From Bradyrhizobium sp. STM 3809 (lineage in GTDB: Bacteria; Pseudomonadota; Alphaproteobacteria; Rhizobiales; Xanthobacteraceae): DNA of 59,222 nt. The notes beneath the pieces were generated by a model, which saw only the letters and a program-made list of their open reading frames with translations, had not been told where the DNA came from and ran no database searches. Numbering within the stretch: position 1 is the first letter of the stretch; each line of letters starts with the position of its first letter. This document shows, piece by piece, positions 44,560 to 53,789 of this stretch. The stretch spans positions 1 to 59,222 of the forward strand of contig NZ_CAFJ01000252.1 in assembly GCF_000239795.1 (NCBI RefSeq), given 5' to 3'. The translations under genes and the position numbers were made by a program.

Positions 44560-45450
44560 TCAGTGCAGCCGCTCCGGCGGCCGCTGCTCCTGCTCGGCGG
44601 GCGGCGCGCCAGCCGGCGCGAAGGTCGGCGCCGAAGATGACGGTGACTGCGGAGTAGCGGCGGCACCAGCGAGCGTCGCGGCGTGCTTTGCCGCCTGCTG
44701 CCGGTATAGCCTCCAGCCGAACGGCAGGCTCAGCATGTACAGGATCGAGACGGCCGACAGGATGTGCCAGGGATAGACCACGATCAGGGCGACGAAGAAC
44801 ACCACCGCGGCAAACACCGGCAGCACCAATTCCGGCGAGACCCGCATCCGCGTGGTCTTGCCGGAAAACACCGGCAGCCGCGAGACCATCAGGAAGGCGA
44901 TCAGCAGCGTGTAGAAGGCGGTAACGAGCGCCGGCGGCTTCGGCAGGTCGAGAAAGGCGAGATAGACCGGCAGCAGCACGGTGATCGCGCCGAGCGGCGC
45001 CGGCACGCCGGTGAAGAAGTTGGCTGCGAAGGGCGGCTTGGTCGGGTCGTCGATGCTGGCATTGAAGCGCGCCAGCCGCAGCCCGCCGCTGATCGCGTAC
45101 ATCATCGCGGCGATCCAGCCGCCGTCGTGCAGCTCGTGCAGCTGCCAGAAATACAGCATCAGGCCCGGCGCGACGCCGAAATTCACGAAGTCGGCAAGGC
45201 TGTCGAGCTCGGCGCCGAATTTCGACTGGCCCTTGATCATGCGGGCGATACGGCCGTCGATGCCGTCGAGGAAGGCGGCGAGGACAATGGCCGCGACCGC
45301 GAGCTCCATCCGGCCCTCGGTGGACAGCCGGATCGCGGTCAGGCCGGCGCAGATCGCCAGCAGGGTGATCATGTTCGGCACCAGCAGCCGCACCGGGATC
45401 GGGCGAAAGCGGCGACGGCGAAGGTCGGGAGAGGTCGGATCGAAGCTCAT
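44560..45450 (-). CDS. pssA: CDP-diacylglycerol-serine O-phosphatidyltransferase
   Basis: 296-aa inner-membrane enzyme that makes phosphatidylserine. The full CDP-alcohol phosphotransferase motif is present as D62xxD65G66xxA69R70, G79, D83 and D87 (LDGIDGRIARMIKGQSKFGA and on). About eight hydrophobic helices precede a Pro/Ala-rich tail of about 45 residues. Start ATG 45450 is chosen; GTG 45456 is an alternative. psd is 85 bases upstream on the same strand, and together they make phosphatidylethanolamine. Confidence 0.93.
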   Translation of the reverse strand: MSFDPTSPDLRRRRFRPIPVRLLVPNMITLLAICAGLTAIRLSTEGRMELAVAAIVLAAFLDGIDGRIARMIKGQSKFGAELDSLADFVNFGVAPGLMLYFWQLHELHDGGWIAAMMYAISGGLRLARFNASIDDPTKPPFAANFFTGVPAPLGAITVLLPVYLAFLDLPKPPALVTAFYTLLIAFLMVSRLPVFSGKTTRMRVSPELVLPVFAAVVFFVALIVVYPWHILSAVSILYMLSLPFGWRLYRQQAAKHAATLAGAAATPQSPSSSAPTFAPAGAPPAEQEQRPPERLH

Positions 45451-45535
45451 GATCACACCACGGGGGTTGCACTGGACCTTGTGCCGGATCTTGACCCAAA
45501 GTCCCGTTAATGGGTCATTCCGGGCCGGCGGCGGT

Positions 45536-46234
45536 TCACTGGCTCCGGAACGACAGGCCGGGCACGGCGACGTCGAAATCGGCCAGGATGGTCTCGCCGG
45601 CGATGGCCGTCTGTCCCTCGGAGACCAGAACCTCGGTGCCGTCAGGAAAATAGACGTCGAGCCGGGAGCCGAAGCGGATCAGCCCGAAGCGCTCGCCTGC
45701 CCCGACGGTCTGCCCCTCGCGCACGAACGACACGATCCGGCGGGCCACCAGTCCGGCGATCTGGACCACCCCGATCTTGCCGTGAGGGGTCGAGATCGCG
45801 AGCGAGTTGCGCTCGTTGTCCTCGCTGGCCTTGTCGAGTTCGGCGTTGATGAAGGCGCCCGGACGGTAGGCGATCTTCTCGATCCGGCCGGCCACCGGGC
45901 TGCGGTTCACGTGGACGTTGAACACGCTCATGAAGATCGAGACCCGCAGCAGCGGCCGGTCGCCCAGGCCGAGTTCGGCGGGCGGCAGGGCGCGGGTGAT
46001 CATGGAGATGCGGCCATCGGCCGGCGCCACCACGAGCCCTTCCCGCTGCGGCGTCACCCGGATCGGATCGCGGAAGAACAGCGCGCACCAGACGGTCAGC
46101 AAGGTGCCGACCCAGCCGAGCGGCGCGAAGATCCAGAACAGGATCAGGCTGACCAGGGCGAAGGCGCCGATGAACGGATAGCCCTCGGGATGGATCGGCG
46201 GGATCTGGGCACGGATGGAATTGCTGATCGACAT
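45536..46234 (-). CDS. psd: Phosphatidylserine decarboxylase proenzyme
   Basis: 232-aa short-type Psd. The proenzyme cleaves itself between Gly189 and Ser190 in RFGSRLD, turning Ser190 into the pyruvoyl group. Other blocks are [28 protein letters not shown] and [15 protein letters not shown]. Two N-terminal hydrophobic segments (about 22-52) tie it to the membrane. It converts phosphatidylserine, made by the product of the next gene, into phosphatidylethanolamine. Confidence 0.93.
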   Translation of the reverse strand: MSISNSIRAQIPPIHPEGYPFIGAFALVSLILFWIFAPLGWVGTLLTVWCALFFRDPIRVTPQREGLVVAPADGRISMITRALPPAELGLGDRPLLRVSIFMSVFNVHVNRSPVAGRIEKIAYRPGAFINAELDKASEDNERNSLAISTPHGKIGVVQIAGLVARRIVSFVREGQTVGAGERFGLIRFGSRLDVYFPDGTEVLVSEGQTAIAGETILADFDVAVPGLSFRSQ

Positions 46235-46367
46235 GGCCTGCTTCGTTGAGATGTCGTCGCTCTGACCTCAGAGCGGACCGCCGCCTTGACTAGGTCGCTG
46301 CGCGGCGAAGGTCAAAATGAATCCTTAACGAGTCCTTGCGTCCGGATCACGGCGATCGCCTCGGGAA

Positions 46368-48341
46368 TCACTCCGCAGCACTGGCGACCGGCCCGGACAG
46401 CTCCGGTCCGGCCACGTCTGGCTCGCTCCGGGCGGGCGGATTGCGATTCGGCGCGGCCGCGTCGTCGCCGATCTGCGCCAGCTTCTCGCGCGCTTCCTCG
46501 GCCTCGCGCTGCCGGTTCCACATGCCGGCATAGAGCCCGCCTTTCGCCAGCAGGTCGGCGTGCGTGCCCCGCTCCGCGATGCGGCCGCGGTCGAGCACGA
46601 TGATCTCGTCAGCCGCAACGATGGTCGAGAGCCGGTGCGCGATCACCAGCGAGGTGCGATTGCGCGACACGCCGTCCAGCGCGTCCTGGATCTCGTGCTC
46701 GGTATGGCTGTCGAGCGCCGAGGTGGCCTCGTCGAGCACCAGGATGGGCGGCCCCTTCAGGATGGTGCGGGCGATCGCGACGCGCTGCTTCTCGCCGCCC
46801 GACAGCTTGAGGCCGCGTTCGCCGACCTGAGTCTCGTAGCCCTTCGGCGCCATCCGGATCAGGCCGTCGATCTGTGCCAGCCGCGCCGCTTCCTCGACCG
46901 CGGCATCGCCGGCGTCCCAGCGGCCGTATCGGATGTTGTAGCGAATGGTGTCGTTGAACAGCACCGTGTCCTGCGGCACCATCCCGATCTGCGCCCGCAG
47001 CGACACCTGGGTGACGTCGCGGATGTCCTGCCCGTCGATCAGGATGCGGCCGCCGGAAACGTCATAGAGCCGGAACAGCAGCCGGGAGATGGTCGACTTG
47101 CCGGCGCCGGACGGACCGACGATCGCGACCGTCTTGCCGGCCGGCACCTCGAAGCTCAGCCCCTGCAGGATCGGCCGCTCCGGCTCGTAGGCGAAGCGGA
47201 CGTCCTCGAAGCGGACATGGCCTGATGTCACGACCAGCGGCCTGGCGCCGGGCGCATCCTTCACCTCGGCATCCCGGGTGAGCACGCCGAACATCTTCTC
47301 GATGTCGATGATCGCCTGCTTGATCTCGCGATACACCATGCCCATGAAGTTCAGCGGCTGGTAGAGCTGGATCATCATGCTGTTGATCATGACGAAGTCG
47401 CCGACGGTGTTGCGCCCCTCGCGCACCCCATGGGCGCACATCAGCATCGCGACCGTCAGGCCGATGGTGAAGATCACCGCCTGCCCGGCGTTCAGCACCG
47501 CCAGCGAGGTGTAGGTCTTGACGCTGGCGCGCTCATAGCGCTCCATCGACCGGTCATACCGCTCGGCCTCGCGCGCCTCGGCGCCGAAATACTTCACCGT
47601 CTCGTAGTTGAGCAGCGAATCGATCGCCTTGGTGTTGGCGTCGGTGTCGGAATCGTTCATCCGGCGCCGGATCTCGATCCGCCACTCGGTCGCGATGTAG
47701 GTGTAATAGAGATAGGCCGCGACCATGGTCAGCGTCACCACCACGTAGCGCCAGTCGAACTGCCACAGCAGCACGGCGGTCAGCAGCGACACCTCGACGA
47801 TGGTCGGGATCAGCTGCAGGATCACCATGCGCACGATCGTCTCGATGGCGTTACGGCCGCGCTCGAGCACGCGCGTCAGTCCGCCGGTCTTGCGTTCCAG
47901 ATGAAAGCGCAGCGACAGCTCGTGCATGTGGACGAAGGTGATGGTCGCGAGCTTGCGCACCGCATGCATGGCGACGCGCGCAAAGATACCGTCGCGCCAC
48001 TGCGTCAGCACCGCCATCAGCACGCGCATCGCGCCGTAGCTCGCCGTCATCACGATCGGGGAGGCCACCAGCCAGAACGCCCAGTCGTCAGGCTTGATCG
48101 GCGCGGTGTTGGCGCCGGTCAGGGCGTCGGTGGCCCATTTGAAGGTGAACGGCAGCACCAGGGTCGCGACCTTGGCCGCGAGCAGCAGAACCACCGACCA
48201 CAGCACCCGCATCTTCAGATCGGCGCGGTCGCTCGGCCAGATGAAGGGCCAGAGATGCCGAAGCGTCCCGGCGAGCGTTCCCTGCTCCAGGGACGCGGGT
48301 GTCTCGGGGGCACCATGATGGGGGGATGAATCGGGGGGCAT
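46368..48341 (-). CDS. Atm1-type ABC exporter (ABCB7/HMT1 family)
   Basis: 657-aa half-transporter: six membrane helices (about 45-320), then an ATPase domain with Walker A GPSGAGKST (409-417), signature LSGGEKQRVAIARTIL and Walker B ILVLDEATSALD. The segment NDSDTDANTKAIDSLLNYET, with KYFGAEAREAERYD, is the glutathione-contacting hallmark of Atm1-type exporters, which move glutathione-linked sulfur or metal conjugates. The ATG 48341 is used; a TTG one codon earlier is less likely. Confidence 0.93.
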   Translation of the reverse strand: MPPDSSPHHGAPETPASLEQGTLAGTLRHLWPFIWPSDRADLKMRVLWSVVLLLAAKVATLVLPFTFKWATDALTGANTAPIKPDDWAFWLVASPIVMTASYGAMRVLMAVLTQWRDGIFARVAMHAVRKLATITFVHMHELSLRFHLERKTGGLTRVLERGRNAIETIVRMVILQLIPTIVEVSLLTAVLLWQFDWRYVVVTLTMVAAYLYYTYIATEWRIEIRRRMNDSDTDANTKAIDSLLNYETVKYFGAEAREAERYDRSMERYERASVKTYTSLAVLNAGQAVIFTIGLTVAMLMCAHGVREGRNTVGDFVMINSMMIQLYQPLNFMGMVYREIKQAIIDIEKMFGVLTRDAEVKDAPGARPLVVTSGHVRFEDVRFAYEPERPILQGLSFEVPAGKTVAIVGPSGAGKSTISRLLFRLYDVSGGRILIDGQDIRDVTQVSLRAQIGMVPQDTVLFNDTIRYNIRYGRWDAGDAAVEEAARLAQIDGLIRMAPKGYETQVGERGLKLSGGEKQRVAIARTILKGPPILVLDEATSALDSHTEHEIQDALDGVSRNRTSLVIAHRLSTIVAADEIIVLDRGRIAERGTHADLLAKGGLYAGMWNRQREAEEAREKLAQIGDDAAAPNRNPPARSEPDVAGPELSGPVASAAE

Positions 48342-48567
48342 CAAGCGATCTGGAACAGGGGGGATCTTGGCATGTTATGAGGCGGGGTCACCTGCCCCAT
48401 ATAGAGTGTTCGACCGCCATGTGCACCCGCGCGTCAACGAATTCCGATGCGGCGGCGCAGTAATTGCATAACTTGGTTCAGATCGTTTGGACCACCCGTA
48501 AAATCCCGCGAACCACCCTATCCGCCCTCGTCTTGACGCCTTTCAGTTGCAGTGTCACACCCATCCC

Positions 48568-49170
48568 ATGACTGAAATCCGCACCGTCTGTGTCTATTGC
48601 GGCTCCGGCCCGGGCACCAATCCCAGCTTCATTCAATCGGCGAAAACCCTCGGCAAGGCGCTCGCCGAGAACGGCGTCAGGCTCGTCTACGGCGGCGGCT
48701 CCATCGGCATGATGGGCGCGGTCGCCAAGGCCGTGCTGGAGCATGGCGGCGACGTCACCGGCATCATTCCGGACTTCCTGGTGAAGAAGGAAGTGATGAT
48801 GCCGCTGAAGGACCTCATCGTCACGCCCGACATGCACGAGCGCAAGCGGCTGATGTTCGAGCACTCCGACGCCTTCGTCGCCCTGCCCGGCGGCATCGGC
48901 ACGCTCGAGGAGCTGGTCGAGCAATTGACCTGGAAGCAGCTCGGCCGCCACGCCAAGCCGGTGCTGATGGCCAATATCGACGGCTTCTGGGAGCCGCTGT
49001 TCGCCCTGCTCGCCCACATGCGCGAGACCGAATTCATCCGCCCGGGCTTCCAGATCGAGCTGCTCAAGGCCGACCGCGCCGAGGACATCCTGCCGCGGCT
49101 GCGCGAGGCCGCCGCCCGCGTCGCCAAGGAAGAGACCGAGATGGCGCCGGAGATCGCCAAGCGGCTCTGA
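48568..49170 (+). CDS. LOG-family protein (cytokinin riboside 5'-monophosphate phosphoribohydrolase-like)
   Basis: 200-aa Rossmann-fold protein of the LOG/TIGR00730 family. The motif PGGIGTLEE (107-115) and the upstream arginine/lysine pair (MHERKRLM, 89-96) are the substrate site for nucleoside monophosphates. GSGPGTNPSF and YGGGSIGMMG are family blocks. Often misnamed lysine decarboxylase. In plant-associated bacteria it could release free cytokinin, but many such proteins act in general purine or AMP metabolism. It is divergent from the Atm1-type gene and ends 3 bases from the convergent VOC gene. Confidence 0.9.
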   Translation: MTEIRTVCVYCGSGPGTNPSFIQSAKTLGKALAENGVRLVYGGGSIGMMGAVAKAVLEHGGDVTGIIPDFLVKKEVMMPLKDLIVTPDMHERKRLMFEHSDAFVALPGGIGTLEELVEQLTWKQLGRHAKPVLMANIDGFWEPLFALLAHMRETEFIRPGFQIELLKADRAEDILPRLREAAARVAKEETEMAPEIAKRL

Positions 49171-49173
49171 TCC

Positions 49174-49551
49174 CTACTCGCTCGGAAACGTCACAGCCTC
49201 GATCCGGTTGCCATCCGGATCGAGCACGAACGCCGCATAGTAGCGCACACGGTCGTGCGGCCGCAGACCCGGCGCGCCATCCGAGACTCCGCCGGCTTCC
49301 ACCGCCGCGGCGTGAAAGGCGTCGACCTCCGCGGTGCTCCTGGCGCGGAAGCAGAGATGCGAGCCGGTGTCGGCCGGCACGCGGGCCATGCCGGCGCGGA
49401 GATTGATCCAGAACTCCGGATAGGCCTTGCCGAAGCCCACATTGGCGGGCCGTTCGATGAGCCTGGTGAGACCGAGCGGCGCAAGCGCCAGCTCGTAGAA
49501 CCGCGTGCTCCGCGCGAGATCGCTGACGCCGACGGAGATGTGGTCGATCAT
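49174..49551 (-). CDS. VOC-family protein
   Basis: 125-aa single-domain protein of the vicinal-oxygen-chelate superfamily: it starts MIDHISVGVSDLARSTRFYE, the N-terminal beta-alpha unit, and ends in YYAAFVLDPDGNRIEAVTF. His4 and Glu121 are likely metal ligands. It is downstream of nothing on its strand that could be an operon partner. Substrate unknown. Confidence 0.87.
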   Translation of the reverse strand: MIDHISVGVSDLARSTRFYELALAPLGLTRLIERPANVGFGKAYPEFWINLRAGMARVPADTGSHLCFRARSTAEVDAFHAAAVEAGGVSDGAPGLRPHDRVRYYAAFVLDPDGNRIEAVTFPSE

Positions 49552-49587
49552 GGTGAGCCTCCCCTGCCCGCCGAAATCGTGGACATC

Positions 49588-49670
49588 GTAGCCCGGATGA
49601 GCGCAGCGACATCCGGGGTCTCACGGGCCGTCTCGGTGAACCCGGATGTCGCTACGCTCATCCGGGCTAC
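49588..49670. repeat. Intergenic palindromic repeat, family B copy 2
   Basis: 83-base palindrome with outer arms GTAGCCCGGATGAGCG and its complement; the middle is non-matching. It pairs with a family A copy 16 bases on, the same pairing (but opposite order) as at 31838-32051. Confidence 0.85.
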
Positions 49671-49686
49671 ACGCTGCCCTCTCCTC

Positions 49687-49771
49687 CGTCATTGCGAGGA
49701 GCGGAGCGACGAAGCAATCCAGTGTCGTGGGCGGGACTCTGGATTGCTTCGTCGCTTCGCTCACAATGACG
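49687..49771. repeat. Intergenic palindromic repeat, family A copy 2
   Basis: 85-base unit with the core GAAGCAATCCAGTG / CTCTGGATTGCTTC (one mismatch). It ends 9 bases past the cimA stop (minus strand), so in RNA it would fold as a large hairpin at the 3' end of the cysS-cimA transcript. Confidence 0.85.
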
Positions 49772-49780
49772 AAAGTAATT

Positions 49781-51379
49781 TCACCCCTTCGCGCCCGACT
49801 TCACCAGCTTGTAGAACACCGAATCCATCAGCGCCTGGAACGAGGCATCGATGATGTTGGGCGAGACGCCGACCGTGGTCCAGCGCTCGCCGGTCTCGTC
49901 CTCGCTCTCGATCAGCACGCGCGTCACCGCCTCGGTGCCCCCGTTGAGGATGCGGACGCGGTAGTCGATCAGCTTGAGGCCGTCGATGAAGCCCTGGTAC
50001 TTGCCGAGATCCTTGCGCAACGCGACGTCGAGCGCATTCACCGGGCCGTTGCCTTCGGCGGCCGAGATCAGCCGCTCGCCGGCGACGTCGACCTTCACCA
50101 CCGCCAGCGCCACCGTGACACGTTCGCCGAGCGCGTTGTAGCGCTGCTCGACATTGACGTCGAACTGCTCGACCCGAAAATACTCCGGCACCGAGCCGAG
50201 CGTGCGCCGCGCCAGCAGCTCGAACGAGGCGTTGGCGGACTCGTAGGCGTATCCCAGCGCCTCGCGTTCCTTCAGCTCCTCGACGAGCCGCGTCAGCTTC
50301 GGATCGCTCTTGCTGAACGGAATGCCGCCGCGCTCGAGCGCCGCGATGACGTTCGAGCGGCCGGCCTGGTCGGAGACCAGCACCTTGCGATGATTGCCGA
50401 CGCTCTCCGGCAGGACATGCTCGTAGGTCTGCGGATCCTTCAGCACGGCCGAGGCATGAATGCCGGTCTTGGTGACGAAGGCGCTTTCGCCGACGTAAGG
50501 CGCATGGCGGTTCGGCGCGCGATTGAGCATGTCGTCCAGCGTGCGCGACACCTTCATCAGGCCGCCGAGCTGCTGGTCGGAGACGCCGATCTCGAAGCGA
50601 TCCGAGAACTCGGCCTTCAGCTTCAAGGTCGGGATCAGCGAGCACAGATTGGCATTGCCGCAGCGCTCGCCGAGGCCGTTCAACGTTCCCTGGATCTGGC
50701 GCACGCCGGCGCGCACCGCAGCCAGCGAGTTCGCCACCGCCTGCTCGGTGTCATTATGCGCATGAATGCCGAGATGATCGCCGGGCACATGCTTCACGAC
50801 CTCGCTGACAACAGCTTCGATCTCGTGCGGCATGGTGCCGCCATTGGTGTCGCACAGCACGACCCAGCGTGCGCCGGCCTCATAGGCGGTGCGGGCGCAG
50901 GCCAGCGCGAACGCCGCATTCTCCTTGTAGCCGTCGAAGAAATGCTCGCAGTCGAGCATCACCTCGCGCCCGGCCGCCTTGGCCGCGGTGACGCTGTCTC
51001 TGATCGAGGCGAGGTTCTCCTCGTTTGTGGTCTCGAGCGCGACGCGCACCTGGTAGGCCGATGACTTGGCCACGAAGCAGATGGCGTCCGCCTTGGCCTC
51101 CAGCAGCGCCGCGACGCCCGGATCGTTGGAGACCGAGCGCCCTGCACGCCGGGTCATGCCGAACGCCGTGAAGCGGGCATGGCCGAGCTTGGGCTTGTCG
51201 GCGAAGAACTCGGTGTCGAGCGGGTTGGCGCCGGGATATCCGCCTTCGACATAGTCGATGCCGAGATCGTCGAGAAGACGCGCGATGACCTGCTTGTCGG
51301 CCAGCGTGAAATCGACGCCGTTGGTCTGTGCGCCGTCGCGCAGGGTGGTGTCGAACAGATAGAGGCGTTCTCTGCTCAT
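49781..51379 (-). CDS. cimA: (R)-citramalate synthase
   Basis: 532-aa DRE-TIM metallolyase that condenses pyruvate with acetyl-CoA to make citramalate for threonine-independent isoleucine synthesis. The catalytic start is LFDTTLRDGAQTNGVDFT (Arg14, Asp15), and the metal site HAHND (about 218-222, GIHAHNDTEQAVANS) is present. A C-terminal leucine-sensing LeuA_dimer domain spans about 390-532. TLRDGxQ plus the CimA-typical FVTKTGIHASAVLKD stretch separate it from LeuA and homocitrate synthase. The ATG overlaps the GNAT stop (ATGA, 51376-51379). Confidence 0.92.
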   Translation of the reverse strand: MSRERLYLFDTTLRDGAQTNGVDFTLADKQVIARLLDDLGIDYVEGGYPGANPLDTEFFADKPKLGHARFTAFGMTRRAGRSVSNDPGVAALLEAKADAICFVAKSSAYQVRVALETTNEENLASIRDSVTAAKAAGREVMLDCEHFFDGYKENAAFALACARTAYEAGARWVVLCDTNGGTMPHEIEAVVSEVVKHVPGDHLGIHAHNDTEQAVANSLAAVRAGVRQIQGTLNGLGERCGNANLCSLIPTLKLKAEFSDRFEIGVSDQQLGGLMKVSRTLDDMLNRAPNRHAPYVGESAFVTKTGIHASAVLKDPQTYEHVLPESVGNHRKVLVSDQAGRSNVIAALERGGIPFSKSDPKLTRLVEELKEREALGYAYESANASFELLARRTLGSVPEYFRVEQFDVNVEQRYNALGERVTVALAVVKVDVAGERLISAAEGNGPVNALDVALRKDLGKYQGFIDGLKLIDYRVRILNGGTEAVTRVLIESEDETGERWTTVGVSPNIIDASFQALMDSVFYKLVKSGAKG

Positions 51380-51885
51380 GACTGCGCCCCTGCCCCGAGC
51401 GGCTTCTTCATCGTGGTGTTGGCGAGCCATTCGCCATTGATCGAGACGCTGTTGCGCTGCTGCGCGACGTAGCCGCGCTTGCGGAAGAAGTCGACCGCGG
51501 TGTCGCTAGCGTCCACCAGGAGCCCCGTGCTGCCGCGCGCGCCGGCGAGCTTCTCCAGCGCATCGCACAGCATCGCGCCGACGCCCTGCCCGGCCACGCT
51601 CGGATGCACATAGAGCATATCGATATGGTCATTGCCCTTCAGCGAGGCGAAGCCGACCGGCGAGCCCTGCAAGGTCGCGATCAGGGTCAGTGTCGACGCC
51701 AGCTTCTTGCCGAAGCTCGCCTCGTCATCGGCAGCGGCGGCCCACGCCTCCTGCTGCTCCTCGCTGTAGTCGTCACCGGTGAGCTGCTGAATGCTGGCGG
51801 CGAAGATCGCGGCAAGCACCGGCGTATCGGCCGGGAGAAACGGCCGCAGCGCGGCTTTCGGAAGTGCCTGTCCCATATCTCTCAC
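51376..51885 (-). CDS. GNAT-family N-acetyltransferase
   Basis: 169-aa acetyltransferase: LYVHPSVAGQGVGAMLCDAL is the acetyl-CoA loop (about 93-112) and DFFRKRGYVAQQ the later motif. I take the GTG at 51885 because it overlaps the stop of the preceding 37-aa ORF in the same way as the other junctions here; the ATG at 51876 is an alternative. It overlaps cimA by four bases. Substrate unknown; it might modify a small molecule or a protein. Confidence 0.8.
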   Translation of the reverse strand: MRDMGQALPKAALRPFLPADTPVLAAIFAASIQQLTGDDYSEEQQEAWAAAADDEASFGKKLASTLTLIATLQGSPVGFASLKGNDHIDMLYVHPSVAGQGVGAMLCDALEKLAGARGSTGLLVDASDTAVDFFRKRGYVAQQRNSVSINGEWLANTTMKKPLGAGAQS

Positions 51886-51995
51886 CAGATCCCGTAGAGC
51901 TTCGTCACCAGCGCCACCGCGGCGGCAATCACCGCGAGCTTGAGCACGATGTAGTACAGCCAGTGCCGCGGAAACGGCGTGTCGGGCTTTGTCAT
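51882..51995 (-). CDS. 37-aa single-span membrane protein, unknown
   Basis: Very short ORF: ATG 51995-51993 overlaps the cysS stop and TGA 51884-51882 overlaps the start of the GNAT gene. The product is [20 protein letters not shown] followed by [17 protein letters not shown], one membrane helix of about 20 residues with a proline-rich head. Because it is held between two 4-base overlaps, it is very likely translated. No family recognised. Confidence 0.7.
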   Translation of the reverse strand: MTKPDTPFPRHWLYYIVLKLAVIAAAVALVTKLYGIW

Positions 51996-53401
51996 CGCGC
52001 GATCTCCCAGGTCGTCACCGGCTTGCCGTCGGCGCCCTTGCCGTCCTTCAGCACGACGCCCATCGCGGCGAGCTCGTCGCGGACGCGATCGGACTCCTTG
52101 AAGTCCTTGCGCGCTCGGGCAGCGGCGCGCTCGGCGATCAGCCCCTCGACCCTGGCGGCGTCGACGCCCTTGGCCTGCTGCTTGCGAGCCTCCCACTGAG
52201 CCGACGTCTCGGACAGGAAGCCGAAATAGCGGAGCGAGCCGGCAAAGGCGGCGCGATCGGCCGCGCTCCCGGCCGCCGCCCGGGCGCGAAGTGCGTGCAA
52301 CTCAGCAATCATCAGCGGCGTGTTGATATCGTCCAGAAGCGCGGCAACGATCGCAGGCTCTGGCTGCTCGCCCGGCGCATCGGCGGCGACGCGGTACCAG
52401 TCGTCGAGCGTCTTCGCGCTCTCCTCCAGGCCCTTGACCGTCCAGTCGGCGGGCGAGCGATAGTGCATCTTGAGCATGTTGAGACGCAGCACCTCGCCCG
52501 GCCAGTCGGCCAGGAGATCGCGGATGGTGACGAAGTTGCCGAGGCTCTTAGACATCTTGGCGCCCTCGACCTGCACGAACTCGTTGTGCAGCCAGTAGTT
52601 CGCCATCACCGAGGTGCCATGGGCGCAGCGCGACTGCGCGATCTCGTTCTCATGGTGGGGGAAGATCAGGTCGAGTCCGCCGCCATGGATGTCGAAGACC
52701 TCGCCGAGATAGGCCGCGCTCATCGCCGAGCACTCGATGTGCCAGCCCGGGCGGCCGCGGCCCCAGGGGCTGTCCCAGCCCGGCTCGTCCGGCGAGGATT
52801 GCTTCCACAGCACGAAGTCCGCCGGGTTCTTCTTGTGCGCATCGACGGCGACGCGGGCGCCGGCAAGCTGATCTTCGAGCTTGCGGCCCGACAGCGCGCC
52901 ATAATCCGGCATCGACTGCGTGTCGAACAGCACCTCGCCGCCGGCCTGATAGGCATGACCGCGCGCAATCAGTTGCTCGATCAGCGTGACCATGTCGGCC
53001 TTGCCGTCGGGACGCGGCAGCACGAATTCGGTGGCGCGCGGCTCGAAGGTCGGCCGCAGGCTGCCGAGCGAGGCGGCATCGCTGTGGAACTGATTGGCCG
53101 TCACCTCGGTGACCTTGCGGATCGCCTCGTTCAGCGGCAAGCCGGGGAAGTCGCGCGCGGCGCGCGCGTTGATCTTGTCGTCGACGTCCGTGATGTTGCG
53201 GACATAGGTCACGTGCCCGGCGCCATAGATGTGGCGCAGCAGCCGGAACAGCACGTCGAACACGATCACGGGCCGCGCGTTGCCGATATGGGCGAAGTCG
53301 TAGACCGTCGGTCCGCAGACATACATGCGGACATTGTTCGGATCGAGCGGCACGAAGGGGCGCTTCTCCCGCGACGCGGTGTCGTAAAGACGCAAGTCCA
53401 T
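51992..53401 (-). CDS. cysS: Cysteinyl-tRNA synthetase
   Basis: 469-aa class I synthetase that charges tRNA-Cys. HIGN (the HIGH motif) follows Cys29 ([13 protein letters not shown]), which with later Cys/His/Glu (IECSAM, HHENE) holds the catalytic zinc. The KMSKS loop is near 270 ([11 protein letters not shown]). The GGHHEN-type segment and C-terminal DALR-like helical region are normal. It is the leader of the four-gene overlapped chain. A 16-base tandem duplication lies 4-35 bases upstream and includes the GGGGA ribosome-site sequence. Confidence 0.95.
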   Translation of the reverse strand: MDLRLYDTASREKRPFVPLDPNNVRMYVCGPTVYDFAHIGNARPVIVFDVLFRLLRHIYGAGHVTYVRNITDVDDKINARAARDFPGLPLNEAIRKVTEVTANQFHSDAASLGSLRPTFEPRATEFVLPRPDGKADMVTLIEQLIARGHAYQAGGEVLFDTQSMPDYGALSGRKLEDQLAGARVAVDAHKKNPADFVLWKQSSPDEPGWDSPWGRGRPGWHIECSAMSAAYLGEVFDIHGGGLDLIFPHHENEIAQSRCAHGTSVMANYWLHNEFVQVEGAKMSKSLGNFVTIRDLLADWPGEVLRLNMLKMHYRSPADWTVKGLEESAKTLDDWYRVAADAPGEQPEPAIVAALLDDINTPLMIAELHALRARAAAGSAADRAAFAGSLRYFGFLSETSAQWEARKQQAKGVDAARVEGLIAERAAARARKDFKESDRVRDELAAMGVVLKDGKGADGKPVTTWEIAR

Positions 53402-53404
53402 GGT

Positions 53405-53436
53405 CAGTCCCCGAATGCCTCAGTCCCCGAATGCCT
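53405..53436 (-). repeat. 16-bp perfect tandem repeat in the cysS leader
   Basis: The 16-mer starting CAGTCCCCGAATGCC occurs twice head to tail at 53405-53420 and 53421-53436, immediately before the cysS start. On the minus strand each copy contains GGGGACTG, so the ribosome site is duplicated. Confidence 0.85.
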
Positions 53437-53723
53437 GTGCCACGCCTCGCCGGGCGAGACGCAATGGGTGTCCTGCGCCAGATGACGGCCCGGATGCGGG
53501 CGGCCACGGCCAATAGCGCGCTCCCGACCTGCCGGCCGGGCGTCCTGATCATCTCTGTTGAGAAAAGACGGCCTCAGCCAGCGAATCGCTAGCGCGTAAT
53601 CTCGCGGCAAATGCAGCAGATGGCGAGGAAACCGTTCATGGATCTCACCATGATGCAGCGGGATGTTGCCGTCAAGAGCCGCAAATCGGCCGTTTTCGCC
53701 GCCCAAATCGACGCGCCCTGCCT
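53437..53723. other. Gene-poor interval upstream of cysS
   Basis: No supported gene. With the tandem repeat and inverted repeat listed separately it makes up the 388-base region between the divergent cysS and small secreted-protein genes, which must hold both promoters. Confidence 0.4.
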
Positions 53724-53761
53724 CATGGTTAATCATTTTTAACCTTTTTGGCCTAACCATG
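53724..53761. promoter_or_regulatory. AT-rich inverted repeat in divergent cysS / secreted-protein region
   Basis: CATGGTTA (53724-53731) and its complement TAACCATG (53754-53761) enclose GGTTAA-N6-TTAACC (53728-53745), all in an AT-rich island. It lies 28 bases before the secreted-protein start. The TTAA spacing (6) is close to but not the CtrA spacing (7). Confidence 0.35.
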
Positions 53762-53789
53762 GGTTGTCTCCTACATCCACCGGTGCACC

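Noticed and set aside
53728..53745. CtrA-type TTAA-N-TTAA site
   Set aside because: Spacing is 6 rather than 7 bases; recorded only as an inverted repeat.
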